This document shows positions 1 to 6,510 of a stretch of 9,279 nt of DNA, one piece after another (position 1 is the first letter of the stretch; every line of letters begins with the position of its first letter). This DNA comes from Thermoplasmatota archaeon (GTDB lineage Archaea; Thermoplasmatota; Thermoplasmata; Halarchaeoplasmatales; Halarchaeoplasmataceae). A program made the translations under genes and the position numbers. The stretch lies in assembly GCA_018610025.1 (NCBI GenBank), contig JAHENW010000131.1:1-9279 (forward strand), written 5' to 3'. Below the pieces are notes generated by a model. That model searched no databases, was not told where the DNA came from, and saw only the letters and a program-made list of their open reading frames with translations.

Positions 1-60
1 GGTATAGCGTCCTTCCTGACGATCGGATTGGGGTGGTGGAAACTTCTAGGACTCTGGTAG
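1..60 (+). CDS. C-terminal end of a probable membrane protein (partial)
   Basis: Frame 1 is open from the left edge and ends with TAG at 58-60. The 19 visible residues are nearly all hydrophobic, with two adjacent Trp and one Lys, as expected for a last transmembrane helix. Codons such as ATA, TCC, TTC, CTG and GGA match usage in the other genes here. The stop lies next to the ribosome site of the following stress-protein gene, so the two are probably co-transcribed; stress-protein domains often follow transporter genes, but the family cannot be told from this fragment. Frame 3 (3-80) is also open and would overlap the next start by 8 bases; it is more polar and its codons (CGG, ATT, ACT) fit less well, so frame 1 is preferred with modest confidence. 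Confidence 0.4.
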   Translation, partial: GIASFLTIGLGWWKLLGLW

Positions 61-72
61 AGGTGAAAATAT

Positions 73-570
73 ATGGATAAAGCGGACGAGAGAAAAGAAG
101 AAGAGAAAACAGTTACCAAGACCCTGCTGATAGCAAGCTATCGAGAGAAGTACACCGATGAGTCGCTGTTAAAGATGAAGGATATAATCGAGAAGGAAAG
201 ACCGGACAGGATTGTGATACTCAAGATAATAAAAAGGGAGCCAACCCCTGAGGTCGTAGAAGCCAAGATAGGCAGAGAGGAGATGCAGGACTTCCTGGAT
301 TCCGTACTAGAAGAGAAGAAGGAGAAGGCGGATGAATACGCCTCAAAACTGATAGAGATGACAGACGAGATGAACCCGCCGACGGAGGTCCATCTGAGGA
401 AAGGCAAGGATGTCGCCGAGGAGGTCATAAAGGGAGTGAGAGAGACTGGAGCCGACCATGTGGTGATCCACACTCCAGAGAAAGGACCGCTAGGAAAGTT
501 ACTCGAAGGCAGTACAGGTGAAGAGATAAAGAGAGACCTCGGTGAGAAGAAGATCGCCCTGCTCTCTTAG
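73..570 (+). CDS. Universal stress protein (UspA) family-like protein, first of a tandem pair
   Basis: 165 residues. A charged N-terminal tail (about 1-16) leads into a UspA-like alpha/beta fold: a first strand TLLIASY near 17-23, a highly charged helical middle, a strand PTEVHLRKGK near 103-112, and a last strand-loop GADHVVIHTPEKG (126-138) followed by GS at 146-147. This resembles the Usp nucleotide-binding end, G-x2-G-x9-G-S/T, but the first two glycine positions are His133 and Glu136 and only Gly146-Ser147 remain, so ATP binding is doubtful. The start ATG has GAGGTG at 60-65, 7 bases upstream. No promoter is visible between it and the preceding stop, so it is probably read from the upstream gene. 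Usp proteins are small cytoplasmic dimers linked to stress or transporter control; the ligand and partner here are unknown. Family call fairly sure, function not. Confidence 0.75.
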   Translation: MDKADERKEEEKTVTKTLLIASYREKYTDESLLKMKDIIEKERPDRIVILKIIKREPTPEVVEAKIGREEMQDFLDSVLEEKKEKADEYASKLIEMTDEMNPPTEVHLRKGKDVAEEVIKGVRETGADHVVIHTPEKGPLGKLLEGSTGEEIKRDLGEKKIALLS

Positions 571-580
571 GATACATACA

Positions 581-593
581 AAATATATTTATA
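581..593 (+). promoter_or_regulatory. Archaeal TATA-box promoter for the second stress-protein gene
   Basis: The A/T run AAATATATTTATA lies 11 bases after the stop of the first stress-protein gene and is the only strong TATA-like element in the 103-base gap. Transcription would be expected to start about 25 bases downstream, near 610-618, giving a leader of roughly 55-65 bases before the ATG at 674. The second paralogue can therefore probably be expressed independently of the first. Inferred from sequence only. Confidence 0.55.
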
Positions 594-662
594 GTCATCC
601 ATATCTCATAGACGCGAGTGAAATAAAAAGTGCCCTCGAAAAAAGAGCTATTGATGTTTGAC

Positions 663-667
663 GGAGG
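663..667 (+). promoter_or_regulatory. Shine-Dalgarno GGAGG that favours the ATG at 674
   Basis: GGAGG ends 6 bases before ATG 674 and only 3 bases before the in-frame TTG at 671. The spacing favours the ATG, shortening the longest reading frame by one residue. Confidence 0.6.
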
Positions 668-673
668 CAATTG

Positions 674-1162
674 ATGCCCCTAGAAACAAAAAATAGCGAG
701 GAAAAGGAAAGAGTTCTCCTCATAGCTAGCTATCGAGTGAAGTACGGTGAATCGGCTTTAAAGAAGATAAAGAAGGTCATCTTGAACACAGAGCCCACGA
801 AGATCATCATCACCAAGATCATAAAGGAAGAAGAGATACCCCAGGTCGTCGATGCTAAGGTGGGTATAGAAGAAAAAAATGATTTTTTGGAGACGGTTAG
901 AGAAGAGAAGAAACAGCAGGCCGACGAATATGCGGCGGAGATAATCGAACTGACTGAAGCCTTTGACATACCCACTGAGGTGCATCTTCGGAGGGGGAAA
1001 GACATAGGGAACGAGATAATAGATGAATTCGAAAAGATAGATGCTCGATATGTGATAATCCATCCGTCCCATAAGGGAGTGCTTGAAAGACTCATGGAGA
1101 GCAGTACGGCCAAAGAGGTCATGGAGAACCTGCCGGACCGTAGAATCATACCAGTTGAATAA
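674..1162 (+). CDS. Universal stress protein (UspA) family-like protein, second of a tandem pair
   Basis: 162 residues from ATG 674 (TTG 671 would add one Met). It aligns without gaps to the upstream paralogue over about 147 residues, with about 71 identities by hand count. The best-conserved blocks are LLIASYR at the first strand, the EEKK..ADEYA helix and the PTEVHLR-GKD segment. The nucleotide-binding end is more eroded than in the first copy: the three glycine positions of G-x2-G-x9-G-S are His130, His133 and Ser143. A charged N-terminal tail is short here. The pair looks like a local duplication whose products may form a heterodimer. Binding of ATP by this copy seems unlikely from the motif; another ligand or a structural role is possible. 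It has its own TATA box and ribosome site. Confidence 0.73.
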   Translation: MPLETKNSEEKERVLLIASYRVKYGESALKKIKKVILNTEPTKIIITKIIKEEEIPQVVDAKVGIEEKNDFLETVREEKKQQADEYAAEIIELTEAFDIPTEVHLRRGKDIGNEIIDEFEKIDARYVIIHPSHKGVLERLMESSTAKEVMENLPDRRIIPVE

Positions 1163-1164
1163 GG

Positions 1165-1190
1165 TGGGATTAAAACCCAAATGTTTTATC
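1165..1190 (+). promoter_or_regulatory. Short hairpin then TATA-like element upstream of the PP-loop gene
   Basis: TGGG (1165-1168) can pair with CCCA (1176-1179) around a 7-base loop just after the preceding stop codon, and the following AATGTTTTATC is both T-rich and TATA-like. The segment could end the stress-protein transcript, start the next one about 25 bases downstream (near 1210), or both. A start there would leave a leader of about 15 bases before ATG 1225. The stem is only 4 bp, so the terminator reading is weak. Confidence 0.3.
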
Positions 1191-1224
1191 TCTGAAGCCC
1201 TGATTGACTTTTGGATGATGCTTT

Positions 1225-3003
1225 ATGCCAGTAGAAAGATTGGGGAAGATACACCTTCACTGGTGCGATGGATGTAATCTTCCATTGGTGGAGGAGGGTA
1301 AATGTGGGATATGTTCTGAAGAGGGGAGGAAAGTAGAGATCACTCCGCCAGGAGATGTGCGTCCGGCCTTCCAGCACGATATCGGATTGATAAGAGAGGT
1401 GATAGACGCTCAGTGGGGCGAAGATTATTCCTACGAGATCATACCTAAGGAGAAGGTTGTCCTGTTGAATGGAGCCCCTGCCCTAGATAGGATGGATGAG
1501 GTGATAGTGGATGGAAGGGTGGTCGGGACGCTGAAATATAACTTAAAGAGGAAGATGGAGGGAAAAGAGCCCTATCAGTTCATCCTCAGACCCTGGAAGG
1601 GTCTATCACTCCCGGATGAGAATTACATGATCATGGATGGGGGTGCTGTAGAGCCCATATTAGACGGTGCTAGCGCCCTGGCACCGGGCATATTGAGGGG
1701 AGACGAGGGCGTACGGGAAGGAGAAGAGGTCATGATCTTCAGCGAGGAAGGGGACTTGTTGGCATCGGGGAAGGCGGAAAAAGATGGGGGAGTTATGATA
1801 GAAAACGATTCGGGTAAGGGTGTGAAGAACAGATGGAGGGTGGACGATTTTGTCGTTGAGAGGAAAGAACAGAACTGGGATTCAGTTATCAAAGCTAATC
1901 GAGAACTCATGGAGAAAAGGATTGAGTCGGCCAAGGATTTTGTCAGGGAAAAAGTAGAGGAAAACGACCTCCCTCCGGCGGTCTCCTACAGCGGTGGGAA
2001 AGACTCGCTGGCCACCCTCCTTTTAGTCCTTGAAAGCGGGATAGAGCCTGACCTTCTCTTCGTGGATACAGGTATAGAGTTCCCTGAGACCGTGAAGAAC
2101 GTGAGAAATACGGCGGAAAAGTACGACTTGGAGTTGAAGGAAAGAAAGGCAGAGGGCGGATTCTGGGATAGCGTGGAACATTTCGGTCCCTCGGCTAGAG
2201 ACTACAGGTGGTGCTGTAAGACATGCAAGCTCGGTCCTACGTCCAGGATGATTATAGAAGAATATCCCGTTGGCGTTCTTTCGTTCATCGGTCAGAGAAG
2301 GTACGAATCAAGGCAGAGGATGATGAAGGGGAGTACCTGGAAGAATCCATGGGTACCCGGACAGTTCGGTGCCTCGCCTATACAGGACTGGACGGCCTTT
2401 CACGTGTGGTTACTTCTATTCATGAAAGACGCCGACTGGAATCCCAAATATGAGGAAGGTTTTGAAAGGATCGGATGCTGGTTATGTCCCGCCTCCGACT
2501 TAGCTGAACTGAAGAGAGTTGAAGAGGGCCTGCCCGAGTTCGAGAGATTCAAAAAACTACTCGTGGATTATATGGAGAGGGAGGACCTTCCCGAAGAGTG
2601 GTTAGAACTCGGACTTTGGAGATGGGTCGACATTCCAAAGGAGATGGAGAGATATCTAGAGGGTTCTCATGGAGCGATAGAAAGAGAGCTGGAGAGGGAT
2701 AAGATCACTATAGAACTTCCCTCGAAAGAGAAGATGATGGAGGACGATCAGGTGAGGGACCTCCTACCTATAATCGGGGCGGAGTCTGAGGAGAGTCTGA
2801 GTGGGGATGAACTGCGTCCCCTTTATCTCAAAGCCGCCTATTGCGTCGAATGCGACGTCTGTATCGGAAAGTGCCCCGAGGAAGCTCTGTACTTCGATAA
2901 CGGTATAAGATTGGACGAAGAAAGTTGTGTACAGTGCGGTGAATGCCTCCAAGAGTGTCCAGTTATCGAATTCACTAGTCGGGTAGGGAGTGATCCCGGG
3001 TGA
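1225..3003 (+). CDS. PAPS-reductase-superfamily PP-loop protein with zinc ribbon, PUA and ferredoxin domains
   Basis: 592 residues; ATG 1225 is the first start after an in-frame TGA at 1216. Domains in order: a zinc ribbon with Cys14, Cys17, Cys27 and Cys30; a PUA-like segment (about 119-212); a PP-loop ATP-pyrophosphatase domain (about 225-470) with SGGKDS at 256-261 and FVDTG at 279-283, both typical of CysH/CysD relatives; and a C-terminal ferredoxin domain with Cys540/543/546/550 and Cys568/571/574/578, enough for two [4Fe-4S] clusters. Cys330-Cys331 and Cys418-x2-Cys421 match the CC-x~80-CxxC iron-sulfur motif of APS reductases. The catalytic ECG-type motif near the C terminus of those reductases is not visible. 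Related multi-domain proteins are known in archaea and are usually annotated as PAPS reductase. The PUA domain suggests RNA binding, so a tRNA sulfur-transfer or redox role is as likely as sulfate assimilation. The product is probably cytoplasmic. It converges on trm1, with 11 bases between the stops. Confidence 0.8.
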   Translation: MPVERLGKIHLHWCDGCNLPLVEEGKCGICSEEGRKVEITPPGDVRPAFQHDIGLIREVIDAQWGEDYSYEIIPKEKVVLLNGAPALDRMDEVIVDGRVVGTLKYNLKRKMEGKEPYQFILRPWKGLSLPDENYMIMDGGAVEPILDGASALAPGILRGDEGVREGEEVMIFSEEGDLLASGKAEKDGGVMIENDSGKGVKNRWRVDDFVVERKEQNWDSVIKANRELMEKRIESAKDFVREKVEENDLPPAVSYSGGKDSLATLLLVLESGIEPDLLFVDTGIEFPETVKNVRNTAEKYDLELKERKAEGGFWDSVEHFGPSARDYRWCCKTCKLGPTSRMIIEEYPVGVLSFIGQRRYESRQRMMKGSTWKNPWVPGQFGASPIQDWTAFHVWLLLFMKDADWNPKYEEGFERIGCWLCPASDLAELKRVEEGLPEFERFKKLLVDYMEREDLPEEWLELGLWRWVDIPKEMERYLEGSHGAIERELERDKITIELPSKEKMMEDDQVRDLLPIIGAESEESLSGDELRPLYLKAAYCVECDVCIGKCPEEALYFDNGIRLDEESCVQCGECLQECPVIEFTSRVGSDPG

Positions 3004-3014
3004 AAGATGGCGCC

Positions 3015-4094
3015 TCAACCTGATGAGACGGCACTGACGATTTCGCCGATCTCTTCTTCCGGTGCGTCCGTCTTGAAGCCAGTCGAGGTGAAATGGGTTC
3101 TCGATGCCCTCCAGTCCCTTCCTCTCAACTCGTCTATGAGATCATATAGCGGGGGAGGGGCTAGTTTCATCTCTTTACTTATTATATTGCTGTCGTAGAA
3201 AAGTGAAGGTTTACCCACCTCCTCTTTCCAGGTTTCCAATAGGGCCCCGTCCATGCTGCCCACCGGCTCCATCTCTTTCAATATGGACTCCGAGAAAAGG
3301 CCGCCCTTCCACATAGGTCCGGTATCGCCGTTCCCCTTTTCCTCCCAGCCGAAACCCGTGAATTCATAGTTGGTCAGTTCCGTCAGTGCCTCATCAGCCC
3401 TCTCTGCACCTTCCTCCACCTTCAGATAGGTTCTCAGGTGATGGCCGTCGTAGTAAGATAGGATAGGCCGCACGCTGCGGTCGTAGCGTGCCGCTTCCCT
3501 TACACAATAAGATATCAATATCCTGAGACCGTTCTCATGCCGACACCAATTGTTCTTCGGCCAAGAGGAATAGCGCCGCCAGCATGTTTTTGGATAGGTA
3601 CCGCTGAGTACCGCCGTATCCGTTGCCGTGACCCCCACTATCCCTCCGTGAGACACATACCTGGCAGCCAGGGGATAATACAGTATCGGGCTCCCGAAGG
3701 GGTCGACATCGATGTAATCATACATGTACCTGTTCTCTATCAGATGTTTCTCGATGGATTGATGGAAGACCTTTGCGCTGGCACCGTTCTTCTCGATGTT
3801 CTTCTGTATCAGTTCATAGGATGCGTCGGATATGTCCACCAGGTAGACCTTCATACCCTCAAGCTCTTTATCCATCCTGATACCCCTAATACCGGTGGCG
3901 GCCATACCGTCCAAGAGTTTTTCTAACCCCAGGTCGTTTCTTTCACTGCAGGCCCTCAAAAAAGATATAGATATGTCCCTGTTCAGCTCCATGGCCGGGT
4001 TGTAGAAGACCTCTTTGTCCTTGGTCTTGGGTCCGAGGCCTTCTTGGTACTCGGGAACAGATATCTCGACCTTGCCTTCCCTGACGGTTTTCAA
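3015..4094 (-). CDS. trm1: tRNA (guanine26-N2)-dimethyltransferase Trm1
   Basis: Uses S-adenosylmethionine to convert G26 of tRNA to N2-methyl- and N2,N2-dimethylguanosine. Visible family marks: FYNPAMELNRDIS (30-42), the SAM-binding DGMAATGIRGIR (62-73), an acidic VD at 86-87 ending the next strand, the catalytic DPFGSP (131-136), TATDTAVLSGTYPK after it, a HENGLR segment, and a C-terminal THFTSTGFKTDAP block close to the end, so the protein is complete. At 359 residues it is somewhat short for archaeal Trm1. The segment before GPMWKGG lacks the Cys pairs found there in many homologues and is abbreviated. The only usable start is TTG at 4094, preceded by GGGATGA; an ATG 8 bases upstream (4102) is out of frame and closes after three codons. 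It follows the THEP1-like gene by 37 bases and is probably last in that operon. Confidence 0.93.
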   Translation of the reverse strand: MKTVREGKVEISVPEYQEGLGPKTKDKEVFYNPAMELNRDISISFLRACSERNDLGLEKLLDGMAATGIRGIRMDKELEGMKVYLVDISDASYELIQKNIEKNGASAKVFHQSIEKHLIENRYMYDYIDVDPFGSPILYYPLAARYVSHGGIVGVTATDTAVLSGTYPKTCWRRYSSWPKNNWCRHENGLRILISYCVREAARYDRSVRPILSYYDGHHLRTYLKVEEGAERADEALTELTNYEFTGFGWEEKGNGDTGPMWKGGLFSESILKEMEPVGSMDGALLETWKEEVGKPSLFYDSNIISKEMKLAPPPLYDLIDELRGRDWRASRTHFTSTGFKTDAPEEEIGEIVSAVSSG

Positions 4095-4131
4095 ATTTTC
4101 ATCCCTTAAATTTTGTAAGCCGTTTATTCAG

Positions 4132-4680
4132 TTATTTATTTAGTTCATCGGTTATAAGGTCGACCACCTTGTATGGAAGTAGGTCCTTGTTCACATCGGT
4201 CAATTCCAGTATCCGGACATCGTCCCGTCTACGTATGTCTTGGAGTAAGGGGCTCCTGGACTTCTTATGAAATGTGATGATCATTATCTTATCCATGTCC
4301 ATGGCCGCCTTGACCACCTGATTGAATTTATCGCTATTCACCTGAATCTTACCGGCTTCGTCCACTAAGATAACATCCTTCTCCTCGACCGCTTTCTCGA
4401 TGGCCTTAACGCCCACTTCGTTCAGGGCGTCAAGATTCACCCCGTATCCCTCTACCTCGGTAGATGAATCCATATCTATGTGAGCGAACACAGATTTCTC
4501 TTTGGTCCCCCAATCCATCACCTGATATCCGACCGGTCTGTTATTTTCCATTATAACGTCGGTGAGCATCCCACCTACGCTTATATCCTCGTCGCCCAGC
4601 ATATCTATGATGGTCTTCAAGGTTTCAGATTTACCGATTCCTAGTGGCCCACTAATACCTATCTTAAGACTCTTAGGCAT
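4132..4680 (-). CDS. THEP1-family nucleoside-triphosphatase (P-loop NTPase)
   Basis: 182 residues from ATG 4680. The Walker A GPLGIGKS is at 11-18, the GGMLTD turn is near 36-41, VGYQVMDW follows near 50-57 and the Walker B VDEAGK at 106-111. This order and the DE-x-GK form of Walker B are those of the THEP1 family, which hydrolyse ATP, GTP and other NTPs slowly in vitro and whose cellular role is unsettled. Family members usually have GKTT; here the Walker A continues Ser-Glu-Thr. The length is normal for the family. The frame could start at GTG 4692, but GGTGA at 4693-4689 sits 8 bases before ATG 4680, which decides for the ATG. It lies 50 bases after mptD and 37 before trm1 on the same strand, with a hairpin in the upstream gap. 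A link to tRNA or pterin metabolism is only suggested by position. Confidence 0.85.
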   Translation of the reverse strand: MPKSLKIGISGPLGIGKSETLKTIIDMLGDEDISVGGMLTDVIMENNRPVGYQVMDWGTKEKSVFAHIDMDSSTEVEGYGVNLDALNEVGVKAIEKAVEEKDVILVDEAGKIQVNSDKFNQVVKAAMDMDKIMIITFHKKSRSPLLQDIRRRDDVRILELTDVNKDLLPYKVVDLITDELNK

Positions 4681-4688
4681 CTTATCTC

Positions 4689-4693
4689 TCACC
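4689..4693 (-). promoter_or_regulatory. Shine-Dalgarno GGTGA deciding the NTPase start
   Basis: Read on the minus strand, GGTGA matches the archaeal 16S rRNA 3' end and lies 8 bases before ATG 4680. The upstream GTG (4692) is part of this site and has no ribosome site of its own. Confidence 0.5.
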
Positions 4694-4701
4694 CACTATT
4701 G

Positions 4702-4728
4702 TTAAACTAATACAAGTATTTTGTTTAA
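4702..4728 (-). repeat. 27-bp inverted repeat / RNA hairpin between mptD and the NTPase gene
   Basis: Outer arms TTAAAC (4702-4707) and GTTTAA (4723-4728) flank inner arms AATAC (4709-4713) and GTATT (4716-4720). As minus-strand RNA the inner part folds as AAUA-CUUG-UAUU, with CUUG as a closed tetraloop, inside the 6-bp outer stem, separated by a small asymmetric internal loop. It occupies most of the 50-base gap and ends 9 bases before the GGTGA ribosome site. It may be a processing or stability element, an attenuating hairpin or a DNA operator; no U-run follows it, so it is not a typical terminator. The low GC makes the stem weak. Confidence 0.45.
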
Positions 4729-4730
4729 TT

Positions 4731-5144
4731 CTAATCGTTCGAGGTTGATTCTCCTGATTCTCCTATCTCTTCGATATACATGAGAGGATAGTCTAGTTCT
4801 TCCATGTACTCCAATCGACCAACGGCATTGATCCCCTCATATTCGACCTCTACTCGAGCTTCTATCATGTCTCCATTCAGTGTGGTATAGTCGTAGAACT
4901 TGGTATCTGGTCTCTTCTCAAGACCTCTGGGCTCTATATGGATCTCCACCTTTTTGACGAAGGCCTGTCTCTCCGTGGTCTTCTTGATGGCCTCTTCTAG
5001 GATGGAGATATTCTTGCTGCTGACCGGGGCACCTATGAACTGGTGAAAGAGGGCACCCAGCTTTATGCCCAATTCGAAGGCCACTCTCTCTCTGTTCGTA
5101 CAGTCGAAATACTTTTCCGCTTTTTCTTCCATATCATCTGACAT
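4731..5144 (-). CDS. mptD: Archaeal dihydroneopterin aldolase MptD
   Basis: Cleaves 7,8-dihydroneopterin to 6-hydroxymethyl-7,8-dihydropterin and glycolaldehyde, a step toward tetrahydromethanopterin or, in some archaea, folate. This is the archaeal family, unrelated in sequence to bacterial FolB. Characteristic segments: YFDCTNRERVAFELGIKLGA (12-31) running into LFHQFIGAPVS (32-42), with the conserved Glu24 and His34; a central LNGDMIEARVEVEYEG; and LDYPLMYIEE near the C terminus. At 137 residues it is slightly longer than usual because of short acidic tails at both ends. The ATG at 5144 lies inside the end of pssA, an 11-base overlap pointing to translational coupling. ATG 5132 is an alternative four residues in. 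The gene shows that the host makes a reduced pterin but does not by itself show methanogenesis. Confidence 0.9.
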   Translation of the reverse strand: MSDDMEEKAEKYFDCTNRERVAFELGIKLGALFHQFIGAPVSSKNISILEEAIKKTTERQAFVKKVEIHIEPRGLEKRPDTKFYDYTTLNGDMIEARVEVEYEGINAVGRLEYMEELDYPLMYIEEIGESGESTSND

Positions 5145-5871
5145 CTTTATCCACCATGAAGGGTGCGAATATCACATATATCGAGATTATGATCAAGGTG
5201 ATCAATATCAGATAAGGGCCCATGGGATAATTAATTTTTGAAAGTAAGAATCCGAACAAACCGAGGATGACAGCTACCGCTCCTGAAGCGGTTAACAGGG
5301 TTGTGTGCAGTTTAGGATAGGCCGTATCCGTATAGAAGAGCAGTGATACGAGCATCGTACCGATGAGGACTTTTACGGGATGGTATCCCCAGATGGAACC
5401 CCAGCCGAAGAGATAGGTGCTGGTGACTATGATGATGGTGAGAGCCGGGGTAGGGAGTCCCCTGTAAAGACCGCTGACGTTCCTATCATCGTCCTCGTCG
5501 GCGAAACGGGAGAGTCGGAGCACTCCCAGGAAAACGATGCTCATCGCCACCAGTGTGGCCAGCGCGTTGGGAAAATTCTGCCATGCCCTGCCCTTACTTA
5601 TATCGTAGAAGGCCGTGTACAGGAGTAAAGCCGGGGCGAAGCAGAAAGACACCATATCAGAGGCCATGTCGAGATATGATCCCATCTCATGCTCGATATC
5701 CATCTTCCTGGCCACCCAACCGTCCATTCCGTCTATGAGGATACAAGTCAGTAATAGCATGGCCGAGAGAAAGAATTTCCCATCGATAACGTAGGTTATA
5801 GCCAGGAATCCCAGGATACCGTTGCTGAAGGTTATGGAATCCGCCAGGGTGAGTGAATATTTACCGGCCAT
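5134..5871 (-). CDS. pssA: CDP-archaeol:serine transferase (archaetidylserine synthase), PssA type
   Basis: A membrane enzyme expected to exchange CMP of CDP-archaeol for L-serine, giving archaetidylserine. The CDP-alcohol phosphatidyltransferase signature D-x2-DG-x2-AR-x8-G-x3-D-x3-D is complete: Asp47, Asp50-Gly51, Ala54-Arg55, Gly64, Asp68, Asp72; its Asp residues bind the metal ions. The later YRGLPTPA segment matches the GLP-S/T-P block typical of PssA proteins and argues for serine rather than inositol or glycerol phosphate as acceptor. There are several hydrophobic helices (about 15-30, 33-46, 103-118, 140-156, 165-180, 188-212, 216-238). The 245-residue length is usual. The ATG overlaps the end of asd by 11 bases and its stop overlaps mptD by 11 bases. 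The neighbouring decarboxylase supports the serine assignment. Confidence 0.92.
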   Translation of the reverse strand: MAGKYSLTLADSITFSNGILGFLAITYVIDGKFFLSAMLLLTCILIDGMDGWVARKMDIEHEMGSYLDMASDMVSFCFAPALLLYTAFYDISKGRAWQNFPNALATLVAMSIVFLGVLRLSRFADEDDDRNVSGLYRGLPTPALTIIIVTSTYLFGWGSIWGYHPVKVLIGTMLVSLLFYTDTAYPKLHTTLLTASGAVAVILGLFGFLLSKINYPMGPYLILITLIIISIYVIFAPFMVDKDVR

Positions 5872-6472
5872 GCCAATCCCCCAGCGTGGTCTCTCCCGCT
5901 CTAACCCTCTCTTCCTCCTCCACCTCGAATTCCATAGAAGAAGGTAGCTCCAGTTTGACTCGAGAACCGAACCGGATCATCCCGATCTTTTCCCCCTTTG
6001 CCAATGTGTCTCCCTCCTGAACATATGGGACTATCCGACGGGCGAATATACCCACTACCTGGGTGATCTTAACAGACCCGTGGTCAGTTTTTAAAGTGAT
6101 GACGAGTCTTTCATTGTTCTCACTACTCTCAGAGTAAGCTGGAGCATGGCCGCCGTTCTCTCTCCTCATCTCCTCCACTTCTCCCCCTATCGGGGCCCTG
6201 TTCACGTGCACGTCATCCACGCCCATGAAGATGTCTATCCTCTTCTCTTCTTCATCATTTACCCGGATGACCTTGCCGTCGGCAGGGGACACTATACCAT
6301 GGGATATCTTCCTTTCTGGGTCCCTGAAGAAGTAAAGTGTGAAAACCGGGAGTGAGATGAGGAGAAGAGCTGGGTACACAAAAGGTGGATAAAAGAAAAA
6401 AGAGAGTAAAAATATGACAACCGAAGGAAGGGTGGATAGGACAACGGGCACTAGACCTCCTTTAGCCATCAT
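5861..6472 (-). CDS. asd: Archaetidylserine decarboxylase proenzyme (short PSD type)
   Basis: Decarboxylates archaetidylserine to archaetidylethanolamine with a self-made pyruvoyl group. Two N-terminal hydrophobic helices (about 8-28 and 31-49) anchor it to the membrane. Family blocks follow in order: FFRDPERK (48-55), VSPADGKV (61-68), DDVHVNRAP (86-94), an HAPAY segment (109-113), NNER (119-122), QVVGIFARRIV (138-148) and RFGSR (167-171). Self-cleavage is expected between Gly169 and Ser170, leaving a long beta chain and a 34-residue alpha chain carrying the pyruvoyl. At 203 residues it is the usual length of the short archaeal type. Two tandem ATGs (6472, 6469) lack a ribosome site; the MAKGG N terminus resembles homologues, so I keep 6472. 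GGAGG inside codons 5-6 stands before GTG 6451, a less likely start that would trim the first helix. It follows ftsZ by 79 bases. Confidence 0.93.
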   Translation of the reverse strand: MMAKGGLVPVVLSTLPSVVIFLLSFFFYPPFVYPALLLISLPVFTLYFFRDPERKISHGIVSPADGKVIRVNDEEEKRIDIFMGVDDVHVNRAPIGGEVEEMRRENGGHAPAYSESSENNERLVITLKTDHGSVKITQVVGIFARRIVPYVQEGDTLAKGEKIGMIRFGSRVKLELPSSMEFEVEEEERVRAGETTLGDWHGR

Positions 6473-6510
6473 GAGGCTAAGATTTGGAAAGGAAGTAATA
6501 GGTTTTTTGT

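Noticed and set aside
138..1180. Open frames on the minus strand opposite both stress-protein genes
   Set aside because: Ser/Phe-rich translations without domains, typical of the reverse complement of Lys/Glu-rich genes. Their similarity to each other only reflects the paralogy of the plus-strand genes.
3537..3926. 129-codon plus-strand frame inside trm1
   Set aside because: It covers the conserved methyltransferase core of trm1 on the other strand and has no ribosome site or recognisable domain.
4681..4692. GTG 4692 as start of the THEP1-like gene
   Set aside because: It has no ribosome site and overlaps the GGTGA that is well spaced for ATG 4680; the extra residues add nothing conserved.
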